Positions 1 through 8,613 are shown, numbered from the stretch's first letter. The stretch: DNA of 64,000 nt from an uncultured Collinsella sp. (GCA_900547125.1 URFU01000001.1:11471-75470); one strand, 5' to 3'. Program-made: numbers and translations. The notes: a model not told the origin generated them from the letters alone.

Positions 1-1461
1 AAGATTTCGCTTCTGCACCCTGACACACTCCCCTATTTTGACCTGGAGGGCACGCTTGCCGCGCTTTCCGAGGCCGCCGTTGTCAACGGTGCCGCCGAGG
101 ACACGGCATCGGGCCGCGACCGCATCGCCATGCGCATCATGGGCGTGCTGATGCCGAGGCCTTCGGTTGTAAACGAGGAATTCAACGGCCGCATGGGCGT
201 CAACGAGCCCCGCGCCGCGACCGACTGGTTCTACGGCCTGTGCTGTGACGCCGGTTACGTGCGCCGCGCCGCCATCGCGCGCAACATCAAATGGAGCACT
301 TCCACCAACTGGGGTGACCTGGAGATCACCATCAACCTGTCAAAGCCCGAAAAGGACCCGCGCGATATTGCCGCGGCCGGTGCCGCCAAAAACACAGGCG
401 AGAAGTATCCCGCCTGTCAGCTCTGCATCGAAAACGAGGGCTACCCCGGACGCTCCGCCGCAGCCGACGGCGGTGCTCACCCCGCCCGCCAGAATCTGCG
501 CGTTATCCCCATCCAGCTCGATGGCGAGCGCTGGGGTTTCCAGTACAGCCCGTATGCGTATTTTAACGAACACTGCATTGCTATGAGCTCCGAGCATCGC
601 CCGATGCACGTGGACCGCAAGGGCCTGACCTGCCTGCTCGACTTTGTCGACCTGTTCCCGCACTACTTTATTGGCTCCAACGCCGACCTGCCTATCGTGG
701 GCGGCTCGATCTTGTCGCACGACCACTTCCAGGGCGGCGCGCACGAGTTCCCCATGATGCACGCCGCCGAGATCTCGCAGTTTAGCGTGCCCGGATTTGA
801 TCAGGTTAGCGGTACCGTGCTGCAGTGGCCGCTCTCGGTGCTGCGCCTGCGCTCGCATGACCGCGCTCAGCTGCTCAATGCCGCCGAGAAGATTATCCTC
901 GCCTGGCGCGAGTGGACCGACGAGTCTGTGGGCGTTATCGCACACACGGCTGACGGCGTGGCCCACAACACCGTGACGCCCGTCATCCGCCGCGTCGACT
1001 CCCGCGGCAATGCCGGCGGCGAGATCTACGAGGCCTACCTGGCGCTTCGTTGCAACATCACAACCGACGAGCATCCGCTGGGCGTATTCCACCCGCATGC
1101 CGAGTACCACCATATTAAAAAGGAGAACATCGGCCTGATTGAGGTTATGGGTCTGGCCATTTTGCCGCCGCGTCTGGTTCCCGAGCTTGGCGCTGTCCGC
1201 GAGCACTTGCTGGCGGTCAAGGCCGATGCCAGCTACGACCTTGCCGACGCGCTCGAGGGCGACGACCTTTGCCGCAGCCATGCCGCATGGGCCGAGGACG
1301 TCTTTGCCCGCCGTGCCGAGGAGCTTACGGCCGACAACGCCATCGATATCCTGCACGAAGAAGTCGGCGTGGTGTTTGGCCACGTGCTCGACAACGCCGG
1401 CGTCTTTAAGTGGGACGAAGCAGGACGCGCCGCCCAGCAGCGCTTTATCGACTCGCTGTAG
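1..1461 (+). CDS. galT: UDP-glucose--hexose-1-phosphate uridylyltransferase, class II (5' end cut by window)
   Basis: This is the Leloir-pathway enzyme that swaps UMP between UDP-glucose and galactose-1-phosphate. The reading frame is open through the left window edge, so the N-terminus is missing; 486 residues are visible, close to the usual 490-510 of the class II (Firmicutes/Actinobacteria) family. The conserved segment GGSILSHDHFQGGAHEF marks this family rather than the E. coli type. A first in-frame ATG at 130 is not the likely start, because family-like sequence continues upstream of it. A terminator follows at 1510. galM lies about 28 kb downstream; any galK or galE neighbour would be outside the window. 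Family assignment is firm; the true start is unseen. Confidence 0.93.
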   Translation, partial: KISLLHPDTLPYFDLEGTLAALSEAAVVNGAAEDTASGRDRIAMRIMGVLMPRPSVVNEEFNGRMGVNEPRAATDWFYGLCCDAGYVRRAAIARNIKWSTSTNWGDLEITINLSKPEKDPRDIAAAGAAKNTGEKYPACQLCIENEGYPGRSAAADGGAHPARQNLRVIPIQLDGERWGFQYSPYAYFNEHCIAMSSEHRPMHVDRKGLTCLLDFVDLFPHYFIGSNADLPIVGGSILSHDHFQGGAHEFPMMHAAEISQFSVPGFDQVSGTVLQWPLSVLRLRSHDRAQLLNAAEKIILAWREWTDESVGVIAHTADGVAHNTVTPVIRRVDSRGNAGGEIYEAYLALRCNITTDEHPLGVFHPHAEYHHIKKENIGLIEVMGLAILPPRLVPELGAVREHLLAVKADASYDLADALEGDDLCRSHAAWAEDVFARRAEELTADNAIDILHEEVGVVFGHVLDNAGVFKWDEAGRAAQQRFIDSL

Positions 1462-1509
1462 CACGCGAGCTCGAACGCACGCACTTAACAAATAGCGCCT
1501 ACACGACCA

Positions 1510-1548
1510 CGGCGCCCGCCGGCAACATCGCCGACGGGCGCCGTTTTC
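1510..1548 (+). terminator. Rho-independent terminator of galT
   Basis: A 9-bp perfect stem (CGGCGCCCG / CGGGCGCCG) is followed by TTTT, 48 bases after the galT stop. Confidence 0.8.
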
Positions 1549-1579
1549 TGATGCAAGGGTAACTAATTTGCACCAAAAC

Positions 1580-1618
1580 AAGGAGTATCCCAAACTGCCG
1601 GCAGAAAAGGAACGTCCC
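1580..1618 (+). repeat. 39-bp direct repeat, left copy flanking the ATPase gene
   Basis: This stretch recurs at 3091-3129 in the same orientation with 38 of 39 bases identical (core CTGCCGGCAGAAAAGGAACG). The two copies bracket the ATPase gene at 1766-3067. It could be a dispersed intergenic repeat or a scar of insertion of the gene; one window cannot decide. Confidence 0.8.
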
Positions 1619-1634
1619 CAGGTGCCGACCTAAA

Positions 1635-1724
1635 CCCACACATTATTCGATGGAAAAACGTGGATGCCTCCCACATTATTCGATGGAAAAACGTGGTTTA
1701 CTCCCACATTTTTCGATGGAAAGA
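1635..1724. repeat. Three tandem imperfect palindromes upstream of the ATPase gene
   Basis: Three units at 1635-1663, 1670-1696 and 1703-1724 share ATTATTCGATGGAAAAACG or a close variant. The first two end in GTGG and start with CCAC, making each an imperfect 26-bp palindrome; the third is truncated and has TTTTTCG. They end 40 bases before the ATG of the ATPase, a position that suits a repressor-binding array. Function is inferred only. The rest of the 304-base gap holds the galT terminator and the 39-bp repeat. Confidence 0.7.
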
Positions 1725-1765
1725 CCAAAACGATCTTATACTAACCATGATAGTTAGGAGGCAGT

Positions 1766-3067
1766 ATGCAGCGACAGCTAATGGACGAACTCATCGCTTG
1801 GAAATCTAGGGCAAACCGCAAGCCCCTCCTGCTTAAGGGGGCCCGCCAGACGGGAAAAACCTGGCTTCTCAACGAATTCGCAGGGCGGCAGTATCAAAAC
1901 GTCATCCGTTTTGACTTTATGCTCGAACCGGGCGCACGCTCGCTGTTCGACGGAAGCCTTGACCCCAAACGCATCATCTCCCAGATAGAGCTCCTGCGCG
2001 GCCAGACCATAACGCCGACAGACACGCTCATCATCTTCGACGAAATCCAAGAGGCACCGCGTGGCATCACCTCGCTCAAATACTTCAACGAGCTGGCGCC
2101 GGAATACCATATCGTGGCAGCCGGCTCCTATATGGGGCTCGCGCTCCGACGCGAAAACGAGTCGTTCCCCGTCGGCAAGATCGACCAGCTCACCATGCGC
2201 CCCATGGGGTTTGTCGAGTTCGTTCGTGCCGTCGATGGCGATCCGCTCGCAGATGCCATCCTTGCCGCAGACATGGACCTGCTCGCAAACGTTTCCGAAA
2301 AGCTCGAGCGCCTGCTCAAGGAATACCTCGTTGTCGGTGGCATGCCAGAAGTTGTCTCCGCTTTCGCCGCCTCCCACGATTTCATCGAGGCCCGCAGGCT
2401 TCAGCAGCAAATCATCGAAGCTTATGAATCCGATTTTGGCAAGCATGCGCCAGCCCGCATCGTCGAGCGCATGAGGCTGGTTTGGAAATCCCTTCCCGGC
2501 CAGCTCGCAAAGGAAAACAAGAAGTTCGTCTACGGCGCGCTTCGTCCCGGGGCGCGCGCACGCGATTTTGAGGAAAGCCTCCAGTGGCTCATGGACTATG
2601 GAATCGTTCATAAGGTACCACGTGTTTCCGCCCTAAGAGCACCGCTCACAAGCTACGAGGATCTCTCGGGCTTCAAGCTGTTCTGCATCGACACCGGCAT
2701 CCTCGGAGCACTCTCCGGCCTCACGCCAGCCATTGTTCTGAACGGGCCCGCTGTTTTTACGGAGTTCAAAGGCTCGCTGACCGAGCAATACGTCGCACAG
2801 GAGCTTTTGCTCCAAGGCAAAACTCCCGCGTATTGGTCATCCTCCTCCGGCAATGCAGAGACTGACTTTGCCATCGACCATGCGGGGACCGTGCTTCCGC
2901 TCGAAGTCAAGGCGGCAGAGAACCTCAAAGCAAAGAGCCTGAGGATTGCCTGCGAGAAGTTCAAGCTCGAGCGCTGCGTGAGAACATCGTTAGCGGCATA
3001 TAGAGACGAGGGCACGCTCGTCAACATTCCGCTCTGGGAGATTGGGCAAATCGACAAGCTGGCGTAG
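1766..3067 (+). CDS. AAA-family ATPase with C-terminal DUF4143 domain
   Basis: This 433-residue protein has the two-part layout common to AAA_14/DUF4143 proteins. The N-terminal ATPase has a Walker A motif at residues 25-32 (GARQTGKT) and a Walker B near residue 90 (TLIIFDEIQE). The DUF4143 region ends with a nuclease-like TDFAID...LEVKA segment near residue 370. The ribosome-binding site TAGGAGG lies 6 bases before the ATG. The biological role of the family is unsettled; proteins of this kind are often variable accessory genes. The gene stands alone, is preceded by three tandem palindromes, and is flanked by 39-bp direct repeats, all of which suggest a mobile or recently inserted cargo. Family call is confident, function unknown. 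Confidence 0.88.
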   Translation: MQRQLMDELIAWKSRANRKPLLLKGARQTGKTWLLNEFAGRQYQNVIRFDFMLEPGARSLFDGSLDPKRIISQIELLRGQTITPTDTLIIFDEIQEAPRGITSLKYFNELAPEYHIVAAGSYMGLALRRENESFPVGKIDQLTMRPMGFVEFVRAVDGDPLADAILAADMDLLANVSEKLERLLKEYLVVGGMPEVVSAFAASHDFIEARRLQQQIIEAYESDFGKHAPARIVERMRLVWKSLPGQLAKENKKFVYGALRPGARARDFEESLQWLMDYGIVHKVPRVSALRAPLTSYEDLSGFKLFCIDTGILGALSGLTPAIVLNGPAVFTEFKGSLTEQYVAQELLLQGKTPAYWSSSSGNAETDFAIDHAGTVLPLEVKAAENLKAKSLRIACEKFKLERCVRTSLAAYRDEGTLVNIPLWEIGQIDKLA

Positions 3068-3090
3068 GCGCTGTGGAGGGGGTGCCCCGT

Positions 3091-3129
3091 AAGGAGTGTC
3101 CCAAACTGCCGGCAGAAAAGGAACGTCCC
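3091..3129 (+). repeat. 39-bp direct repeat, right copy flanking the ATPase gene
   Basis: Matches 1580-1618 at 38 of 39 positions and begins 24 bases after the ATPase stop codon. Confidence 0.8.
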
Positions 3130-3181
3130 TATCTGCCGCATTCCCGAAGCAAGGCAACGCCGATGTTTTGGCAACGGCAGC

Positions 3182-3284
3182 GAGCGGGCCGCACTTTAGA
3201 CAAGGTGACATGAAACGAAAGGGCGCTGACCTTCTGGTCGCGCCCTTGAAGTTGAACGTCAGATTGTACAGGTGCGGCCCGCTC
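3182..3284. terminator. Nested palindromes at the 3' end of the lacABC operon
   Basis: Outer 13-bp perfect arms lie at 3182-3194 and 3272-3284 (GAGCGGGCCGCAC and its complement). They enclose an inner hairpin at 3219-3247 with 8-bp arms AAGGGCGC/GCGCCCTT. Both lie just downstream of lacC on the minus strand. Only short T tracts follow the inner stem, so termination is plausible but not textbook. Confidence 0.5.
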
Positions 3285-3324
3285 AGCGTCGGCCGGTTAC
3301 GGCGTTTGGTAAAACCGCGTAACT

Positions 3325-4260
3325 CTAAAGCTCCGTTACTTCAACGCTGTTGTAGACCTCGTCCCAGCGATCCATGACCAGGTGGCCGGTCTTGGGATCC
3401 ATGGCGTTGAGCTTGCCGCAGGTATTGGCGGTCTTGAGCACGGTGACGTCGTCGGCACCAGCAGCAATGGCATGCGCAAAGCCGGCGATGGTCGAGTCGC
3501 CGGAACCCGTCGCGTTCACAGCTTCAATCGCGGGAGTCTTGGCGCGGAACGCACGGCCCTCATGGAAGCCCACCGAACCGGCGGCGCCCATCGAGACGAC
3601 AACCCAGGGAATACCGGCAAAGCGGCCATCGGCGGCAAGCGCCTCGCGCAGGGCATCGACATCATCGGTCGTAAAGGACGTACCCAGCAGGCCGTTAATC
3701 TCGGTCAGGTTGGGCTTTACGAGCTCAGGCTTAGCGTCAGACTCCAGCGCGGCCTCCAGCGATGCACCCGAGGTGTCAAGCAGCACCTTGGTGCCCGCCT
3801 CCTCGGCGATCTTGATGAGCTCGGCATAGTAGCCGGCATCGACGCCACGCGGCAGCGAGCCCGAAAGCGTCACAACGTCCGCCTTCGCTGCAAGCTCGGC
3901 AAACTTGGCCGTAAAGGCCTCGAGCTCGGCTGGGACGATCTGTGGGCCGCTCTCCAGCAGCTCGGTCTGATTACCCTCGTGCAGAATATTCAGGCAAATG
4001 CGCGTCTCACCGGCGATGGGCACAAAGTCATTCTTGACGCCATCGGCATCCATGAGCTCGGCCATATAGGCACCCATGTGACCGCCAAGCAGGCCGGTCG
4101 CAAGCACATCGTCGCCCAACTGCAGCAGCACACGACTCACGTTGAGACCCTTGCCACCAGCGGTCTTTTCGGGCGTTACGCGGTTAACATCGTCGATGAC
4201 CAGCTTGTCGAGCTGATAGCGCGTATCAATCGACGGGTTCATGGTAACGGTCAGAATCAT
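3325..4260 (-). CDS. lacC: Tagatose-6-phosphate kinase, PfkB family (copy 1)
   Basis: Phosphorylates D-tagatose-6-phosphate to tagatose-1,6-bisphosphate in the tagatose pathway. The 311-residue PfkB protein opens with MILTVTMNPSIDTRYQ, has the substrate/ATP-side GGKGLNVSRVL, and carries the family signature VNATGSGDSTIAGF with the catalytic Asp. A longer frame reaches 4317, but the ATG at 4260 has AGGAG seven bases upstream and gives the standard N-terminus. It is the last gene of lacA-lacB-lacC. A very close paralogue lies at 32021-32956. PfkB members overlap in specificity with 1-phosphofructokinases; the lacAB context decides the call. Confidence 0.92.
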   Translation of the reverse strand: MILTVTMNPSIDTRYQLDKLVIDDVNRVTPEKTAGGKGLNVSRVLLQLGDDVLATGLLGGHMGAYMAELMDADGVKNDFVPIAGETRICLNILHEGNQTELLESGPQIVPAELEAFTAKFAELAAKADVVTLSGSLPRGVDAGYYAELIKIAEEAGTKVLLDTSGASLEAALESDAKPELVKPNLTEINGLLGTSFTTDDVDALREALAADGRFAGIPWVVVSMGAAGSVGFHEGRAFRAKTPAIEAVNATGSGDSTIAGFAHAIAAGADDVTVLKTANTCGKLNAMDPKTGHLVMDRWDEVYNSVEVTEL

Positions 4261-4345
4261 ATTGAACTCCTGTTTAGAAAACCGGCCCGCGCCCCTCACA
4301 GAAACGCGAGCCGTCAACGGACTAGTTAATTACGCCGGAACCCCA

Positions 4346-4870
4346 CTAGTCGTGGTATTCGCCGCGGTCCCACTTCTCCAGGAACTCGTCAAAGAAGTGC
4401 GGGTCAGCCTGAGCCTCGGCGTCGGCCTTATTGCAGGCATCGATCTTGGCGATCAAGGCATCGTGCTCGGGAGTCTTGTCGTAGGGCTCCTCCAGGAAGG
4501 CAAGCATGATGTCGGCCATCAGGAACTCGCCGGTGATCTTGCCGCCAAAGCCCACGATGTTGGCGTTGAGCTCGCGACGGGCATACAGGGCAGAGGTCAT
4601 GTCGCGAACCAGGGCGCAGCGGGCGCCGGGAACCTTGTTGACGGCGTTGGTGATGCCGATGCCGGTGCCGCACAGGGCCACGCCAAAGTCGGCCTTGCCG
4701 CTGGCAACGGCCTCGCCCACGGCCTTACCGTAGATGGGATAGTGCGTACGGGTGTGGCTGTAGGTGCCGCAGTCAAGCACCTTGTAGCCAGCCTGCTCCA
4801 GGCGGTCGGCCAGATAGATCTTCTCGTCCGTAACGATATGGTCGCAACCGATTGCGATGGTCTTCTTCAT
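4346..4870 (-). CDS. lacB: Galactose-6-phosphate isomerase subunit LacB
   Basis: With LacA it converts D-galactose-6-phosphate to D-tagatose-6-phosphate in the cytoplasm. The 174-residue protein belongs to the RpiB/LacAB sugar-isomerase family. It has the LacB signature IGCDHIVTD at the N-terminus, the active-site Cys67 in CGTGIGI, and the near-invariant C-terminus [18 protein letters not shown]. Length matches streptococcal and lactococcal LacB (about 171). It lies between lacA (63-base gap) and lacC (85-base gap), clearly one operon. The start has GAAAGGACG upstream. No anomaly seen. Confidence 0.96.
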   Translation of the reverse strand: MKKTIAIGCDHIVTDEKIYLADRLEQAGYKVLDCGTYSHTRTHYPIYGKAVGEAVASGKADFGVALCGTGIGITNAVNKVPGARCALVRDMTSALYARRELNANIVGFGGKITGEFLMADIMLAFLEEPYDKTPEHDALIAKIDACNKADAEAQADPHFFDEFLEKWDRGEYHD

Positions 4871-4933
4871 CAGAACGTCCTTTCGTCCGAATTCACAAGT
4901 TGAGATAGAAGTTCGAGTTCTCGGTGGCTCTCG

Positions 4934-5362
4934 TTAGGCCATCTTATTGAGCATGTCGACACGGATCTGGTGACGGCCGCCGGCGTACTGGGCGCGCAGG
5001 AACTCGCGGGCGATCTTCTTGGCGACCTCGGTGCCCACAACGCCCGGGCCCATGGTGACCATGCGCGAGCCGTTGTGCTCGCGGGTCATGTAAGCGGAAC
5101 GCTCATCGGAAATGTTGGCGACGACCATGCCCTTGATCTTGACGGCGGCCATATAGGAGCCGACGCCGTACTTATCGAATGCGAAGCCCTGGGAATCCTT
5201 GTGCTCCAGCAGGTCCTTGGCAACGGCGGTCGCGGAATCGACAAAGTCCGCGGCAGGGGTCTCGGAATAGTCGACGACCTCGTGACCGTCGGCGATGAGC
5301 ATCTCCTTGATGGACTCCTTCATCGACATACCGTCGGCATCGGAAGCGATTACAACCCTCAT
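4934..5362 (-). CDS. lacA: Galactose-6-phosphate isomerase subunit LacA
   Basis: This is the partner subunit of LacB in galactose-6-phosphate isomerase. The 142-residue protein shows the LacA-typical YMAAVKIKGMVVANISDERS and GGRHQIRVDMLNKM. Where LacB carries the catalytic CGTG, it has KYGVG, as expected for LacA, so the heteromer is needed. The ATG is preceded by AAGGAGG (rebuilt on the minus strand). It is the first gene of lacABC; the 308-base upstream region holds operator-like palindromes suited to the DeoR regulator at 28078. Confidence 0.96.
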   Translation of the reverse strand: MRVVIASDADGMSMKESIKEMLIADGHEVVDYSETPAADFVDSATAVAKDLLEHKDSQGFAFDKYGVGSYMAAVKIKGMVVANISDERSAYMTREHNGSRMVTMGPGVVGTEVAKKIAREFLRAQYAGGRHQIRVDMLNKMA

Positions 5363-5456
5363 GACATCCTCCTTGAGAGATACGCAGGTGCGCAGTTTCT
5401 GTTTGGAAGTGTTGAATCGCGTTCAGGTCCGGGCATCTGAATGTGCGGTTCTTCAC

Positions 5457-5544
5457 TGTTCATGTTTATTTGAACACATTCGAACAGAGACTGCAACAAT
5501 AATTTGTTTGTCTTTGTTCTTTTTTGAACAAATACCGTTCACAG
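5457..5544 (-). promoter_or_regulatory. lacABC promoter region with LacR-like operators
   Basis: This is the key part of the 308-base gap 5363-5670. It has the interrupted palindrome TGTTCATGTTTATTTGAACA at 5457-5476, AATTTGTTTGTCTTTGTTC at 5501-5519, TGTTCTTTTTTGAACA at 5515-5530, and ACCGTTCACAG at 5534-5544. The TGTT-rich elements resemble DeoR/LacR operators and recur before lacF and before the DeoR gene itself. The regulator assignment is inference. Confidence 0.6.
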
Positions 5545-5600
5545 ATGATTGATGACCGTTTGGTCTCAGGAAAAGCCCGGCTTACCACGTATTCAACAAA

Positions 5601-5636
5601 CAAAAAGGCGGCCGAGAACGCATCTCGGCCGCCTTT
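5601..5636 (-). terminator. Terminator of the minus-strand membrane protein gene
   Basis: A 13-bp perfect stem (AAAGGCGGCCGAG and complement, loop AACGCAT) is followed on the minus strand by TTTTTG. Confidence 0.85.
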
Positions 5637-5670
5637 CAGCAGTATGCCCCGGTATATACAGCTGTTTTAG

Positions 5671-6684
5671 TTACTCGGACTGCCCGCCCTTCTTGGCATG
5701 CTTGGACGGAGCACCCAGAAAGCGGCCCGTCAAATAGTTCGCCGGCCCGGAAATATCAATCCCCAGCAGTGTGTGCCCCAGCCACAAAAACGCCGCGAGC
5801 ACCAGCAATGGGATCACGCATGAGGTCACGATCATCACGATGACGCCTTCGATGAGATCGGTCACTTGCCGCACAATTTCATCGGTCATCTGCTTGGCGC
5901 CGCTGGTCACCGACGTGACGAGACCCGAGGCACCGTCGGCAAGCTGCTCAAGCACGTTCTTGGACTCTGTGGACTCGGTCTTTTTCTTGCTTGTTTTGGA
6001 GCTATCGCTATCTGCCGCGCTCGCAGCGTCGGTCGCCTTTTGCTCGGCCGCCTCGATGCTAACGCGATACGTTTCGTCGACCTTTTGCGACACCCATACG
6101 CTTGCAGGCACCAACGCCATGCCAATTATGGCGACCACCAGCACACGCGTTGCCACGCGGCGAATGACCGTGCTCGTACTCCAGCGCCCGTGAATGCCGA
6201 GCGACACCGCAAAGAGTACCAACGCAAACGGGATTAAGATGCCCAAGCCAACCGACCACAAAATCGTGAGCAAATATTTCTCTAGGTAGAGCACGGCAAG
6301 CACGATACCAAGGTTGCCTGAAAGCTGCGCGAGCTGCTCGGCAACTGGCGTTCCCGTATCGCCCGGCAGCGCAGTGATACCCGCAGATAGGGCGACGCAC
6401 GAGGTCGTGAGCGCCAAAACATTGCCCTTCTTTTGATCGATGACCTCGATGGTGGAGTCCCAGGTCTTGGTATCGGCAAAATGCGGACGAGCTACAAAGC
6501 CCGACAACAGCGCCAGTACCACGAGCGCAACGATAAAGCCAATCTGCAGTTTTTTGTTTGCGCACACGACATCGGACAGGCTGGGCTGCAGCTCGGTTAC
6601 CGTCGTGTGCTCGGTTATCTGGACAGGACGCCCATGAGTCATCTCGTGCGCGTCTCCCTTTTGAATCAATCCGTTGCCCGGCAT
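5671..6684 (-). CDS. Multi-pass membrane protein of unknown function
   Basis: I do not recognise a family. The 337-residue protein has hydrophobic segments near residues 47-66, 120-165 (two or three helices), 183-200 and 285-310. Between the last two lies a polar Ser/Lys/Glu-rich stretch (DSDSSKTSKKKTESTESK) that is probably disordered or coiled. Charged tails sit at both ends. The ATG has AAGGAGG eight bases upstream, so the start is well supported. It lies between lacA and lacF on the same strand but has its own terminator, so it need not be part of lactose use. Inner-membrane location is inferred from the hydrophobic pattern only. Confidence 0.75.
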   Translation of the reverse strand: MPGNGLIQKGDAHEMTHGRPVQITEHTTVTELQPSLSDVVCANKKLQIGFIVALVVLALLSGFVARPHFADTKTWDSTIEVIDQKKGNVLALTTSCVALSAGITALPGDTGTPVAEQLAQLSGNLGIVLAVLYLEKYLLTILWSVGLGILIPFALVLFAVSLGIHGRWSTSTVIRRVATRVLVVAIIGMALVPASVWVSQKVDETYRVSIEAAEQKATDAASAADSDSSKTSKKKTESTESKNVLEQLADGASGLVTSVTSGAKQMTDEIVRQVTDLIEGVIVMIVTSCVIPLLVLAAFLWLGHTLLGIDISGPANYLTGRFLGAPSKHAKKGGQSE

Positions 6685-6802
6685 TTGGATACCTCCTTAT
6701 TCCGGCCTGTATTGCGGATGGAAGTATACCCACCCAGCGATAAACCGAACGGCACGACGAACGGAGCGCGCCAAGACTGTCCCCAATGACTGTCTCGGGA
6801 TG

Positions 6803-6870
6803 AGTTGCGGTGGAATAGGGATTGTTTTGCGCCCGCCGGCCCCTATTCAGCCCCTATTTCACCGCAACTT
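6803..6870. repeat. Intergenic palindrome family B, copy 1 (degenerate)
   Basis: The arms AGTTGCGGTGGAATAGGGA and CCCCTATTTCACCGCAACTT form a long imperfect stem. Better preserved copies occur at 57061-57129 and 58199-58268. It lies upstream of the membrane protein and downstream of lacF. Confidence 0.8.
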
Positions 6871-6882
6871 GGAGGAGAACAG

Positions 6883-6916
6883 AAAAAGCCCTGTCGCGGG
6901 TAGCGGCAGGGCTTTT
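6883..6916 (-). terminator. Terminator of lacF
   Basis: Stem AAAGCCCTG/CAGGGCTTT, followed on the minus strand by TTTCTG, 28 bases after the lacF stop. Confidence 0.82.
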
Positions 6917-6943
6917 GGAAGGGGACTTGATTGTGCGGACTCG

Positions 6944-7282
6944 TTAGGCGAGCTTGGCCTCGAGCTCGGCGATGCGCTTGTAGGCATCGATGGTAAAGCG
7001 GGTCTGCTTCTCCAGGATCATAGTGGTCATGAGAGTGTCCTGAGCGTGAGCCATGATGAAGGTCATCTCCATCTCGCCACCGCCGGCCTCCTGCGAAAGC
7101 AGCTTGGTCTGCGTGTCGTGGGCACCGATGAGCGCATCGCTGGCATCCTTGTGCAGCTGCTCGGCCTTCTCAAAATCACCCTCGCGAGCAGCATCGAGCG
7201 CTGCAAGCAGATCGGTCTGGGCGTCACCTGCGTATGCGACGATCTCGAATCCAACCATCGAGATTTCTTCTTTGGTTGCCAT
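6944..7282 (-). CDS. lacF: PTS lactose/cellobiose-family EIIA component
   Basis: The soluble EIIA of the lactose PTS takes phosphate from HPr and passes it to the EIIB Cys. The 112-residue protein is the normal family length. The phosphorylated His is His79 in IMAHAQDTLM, with the metal-binding Asp82 three residues later. The N-terminal GFEIVAYAGDAQTDLL is also typical. AAAGGA precedes the ATG. It is the only lactose-type EIIA in the window, while four EIIBC permeases are present and none carries its own EIIA, so it may serve all of them (inference). It has its own terminator and a LacR-like operator half-site upstream. Confidence 0.95.
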   Translation of the reverse strand: MATKEEISMVGFEIVAYAGDAQTDLLAALDAAREGDFEKAEQLHKDASDALIGAHDTQTKLLSQEAGGGEMEMTFIMAHAQDTLMTTMILEKQTRFTIDAYKRIAELEAKLA

Positions 7283-7366
7283 ATTGCGTTCCTTTCACAT
7301 ATGAACCAATGGAGAGCATCGCGTCCGGGCATACGCGCTGCGTTCTGTATGGCAGAAACATTAACA

Positions 7367-7437
7367 TTCAAACAAAAAAGAACAGCGCAAAACGTGATTT
7401 CGAGCTATGAACGGTCGCTTTTCGCCCGTGAACGGTT
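7367..7437 (-). promoter_or_regulatory. lacF upstream regulatory region
   Basis: TTCAAACAAAAAAGAACA at 7367-7384 is, on the minus strand, TGTTCTTTTTTG plus TTTGAA; its first 12 bases match the lacABC operator at 5515. Two copies of TGAACGGT at 7408 and 7429 belong to the recurrent motif seen before other sugar genes. Confidence 0.5.
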
Positions 7438-7496
7438 TTTAAACCAATCTGAACAATATCAAACACAATTATCGGCAACCCAAACAGGACCGCACC

Positions 7497-8501
7497 CTAA
7501 CACAAATCGCGCACCGTATCGCCCTCGACGAGCACGCCCGGAAACAGCATGTGCTCCACACCGGGTTCAACGCCCTCGGCGCCAGCAATCTTGTCCACCG
7601 CCCACATGCCGACGCGCTTGTTGTCAAAGCGCACCGTGGTCAGGCGACAATCGGGCACGATATCACCCAGGCTATCGTCAACACCCACCACGCTCACGTC
7701 CTGGGGTACGCACTTCCCGCGCGACTCGAGCCCACGGATGCAGCCGTAGGCCATGGCATCGTTGGAGGCATAAATGGCCGTGCAGGTCGGATCATCCGCA
7801 AGCACCTGGCCGGCAGCATATCCACTCTGCGCCGTCCAGTCGCCGCGTACGAGCTGCGGCGGCTCAATGCCATGCGCACGCAATGTCTCGCGCCAACCTT
7901 CCTCGCGCCGCATGCCCGAAAGCGAGCGCTCGGGGCACGAGATAAAGTGCACGGTTTTGTGCCCCTGCTCCAGCAAGTACTCGACCACCTGGCGCGAGCA
8001 ATCGAACTGGTCGTTATCGACCGTCGAGCACAGCGGGTGCTCCAACATCGTAACGAGCACCGTCTGCATGCCGGGCAGCGGCTCGAAGGTTCCAAAGTCC
8101 GCCGGCATGCGGTTCATAATCACAACCATGCCATCCACCGGCAGTGCGCTCATGCGCGACGATGCGCTCTCGAGGGTATACGGATGCCCGTCTACTTTAG
8201 TGAGGGTGATGGCATAGCCATGTTTGTCGGCGGCGGCGGCAAAGCCCTCCATACGGTCGAGATTGCCGGTGCCGGTAATGTTGAACATGGCGACGCCGAC
8301 GGTCTTAAACTTACCGCGGCGCAGCGATCGACCGGCAAAATTGGGGCGATACCCCAGCTCGCGCATGGCGGCACGCACGCGTTCCTTGGTCTCGGGGCGC
8401 ACGCTGGGCGAATCGTGCACCGTACGCGAGACTGTCTGCTCCGAGACGCCCGCGAGGCGCGCTACGTCTTTGACGGATACCGATTTTTTAACAGCGGCCA
8501 T
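7497..8501 (-). CDS. LacI-family transcriptional regulator, module 1
   Basis: This is a probable repressor of the divergent EIIBC/LacG operon at 8859-12140. The 334-residue protein has an N-terminal LacI helix-turn-helix (SVKDVARLAGVSEQTVSR, residues 8-25) with hinge region NFAGRSLRRG, then a periplasmic-binding-like effector domain (VDGMVVIMNR; DDPTCTAIYASNDAMA; DVSVVGVDD). It is one of three LacI paralogues, each divergent from its own PTS/LacG pair. Two inverted-orientation sites with core ACGTTGCCATT or its complement lie in the intergenic region and are its likely operators. The effector is unknown. Start has only a weak AGAAAGA upstream. Confidence 0.92.
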   Translation of the reverse strand: MAAVKKSVSVKDVARLAGVSEQTVSRTVHDSPSVRPETKERVRAAMRELGYRPNFAGRSLRRGKFKTVGVAMFNITGTGNLDRMEGFAAAADKHGYAITLTKVDGHPYTLESASSRMSALPVDGMVVIMNRMPADFGTFEPLPGMQTVLVTMLEHPLCSTVDNDQFDCSRQVVEYLLEQGHKTVHFISCPERSLSGMRREEGWRETLRAHGIEPPQLVRGDWTAQSGYAAGQVLADDPTCTAIYASNDAMAYGCIRGLESRGKCVPQDVSVVGVDDSLGDIVPDCRLTTVRFDNKRVGMWAVDKIAGAEGVEPGVEHMLFPGVLVEGDTVRDLC

Positions 8502-8613
8502 AGGTCGATCTTTCTATGTCAACGATGCCATTGGTGGCACCCTGCGCAGTCATTTTTAACGCCTTCAAGTATATCCAACGCCTCCCCCACCATACGCTCA
8601 CCACCCAAAACCT

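Noticed and set aside
1766..3067. The AAA/DUF4143 protein as an insertion-sequence helper ATPase (IstB-like)
   Set aside because: It has a DUF4143 C-terminus and no adjacent transposase or terminal inverted repeats, only direct repeats.
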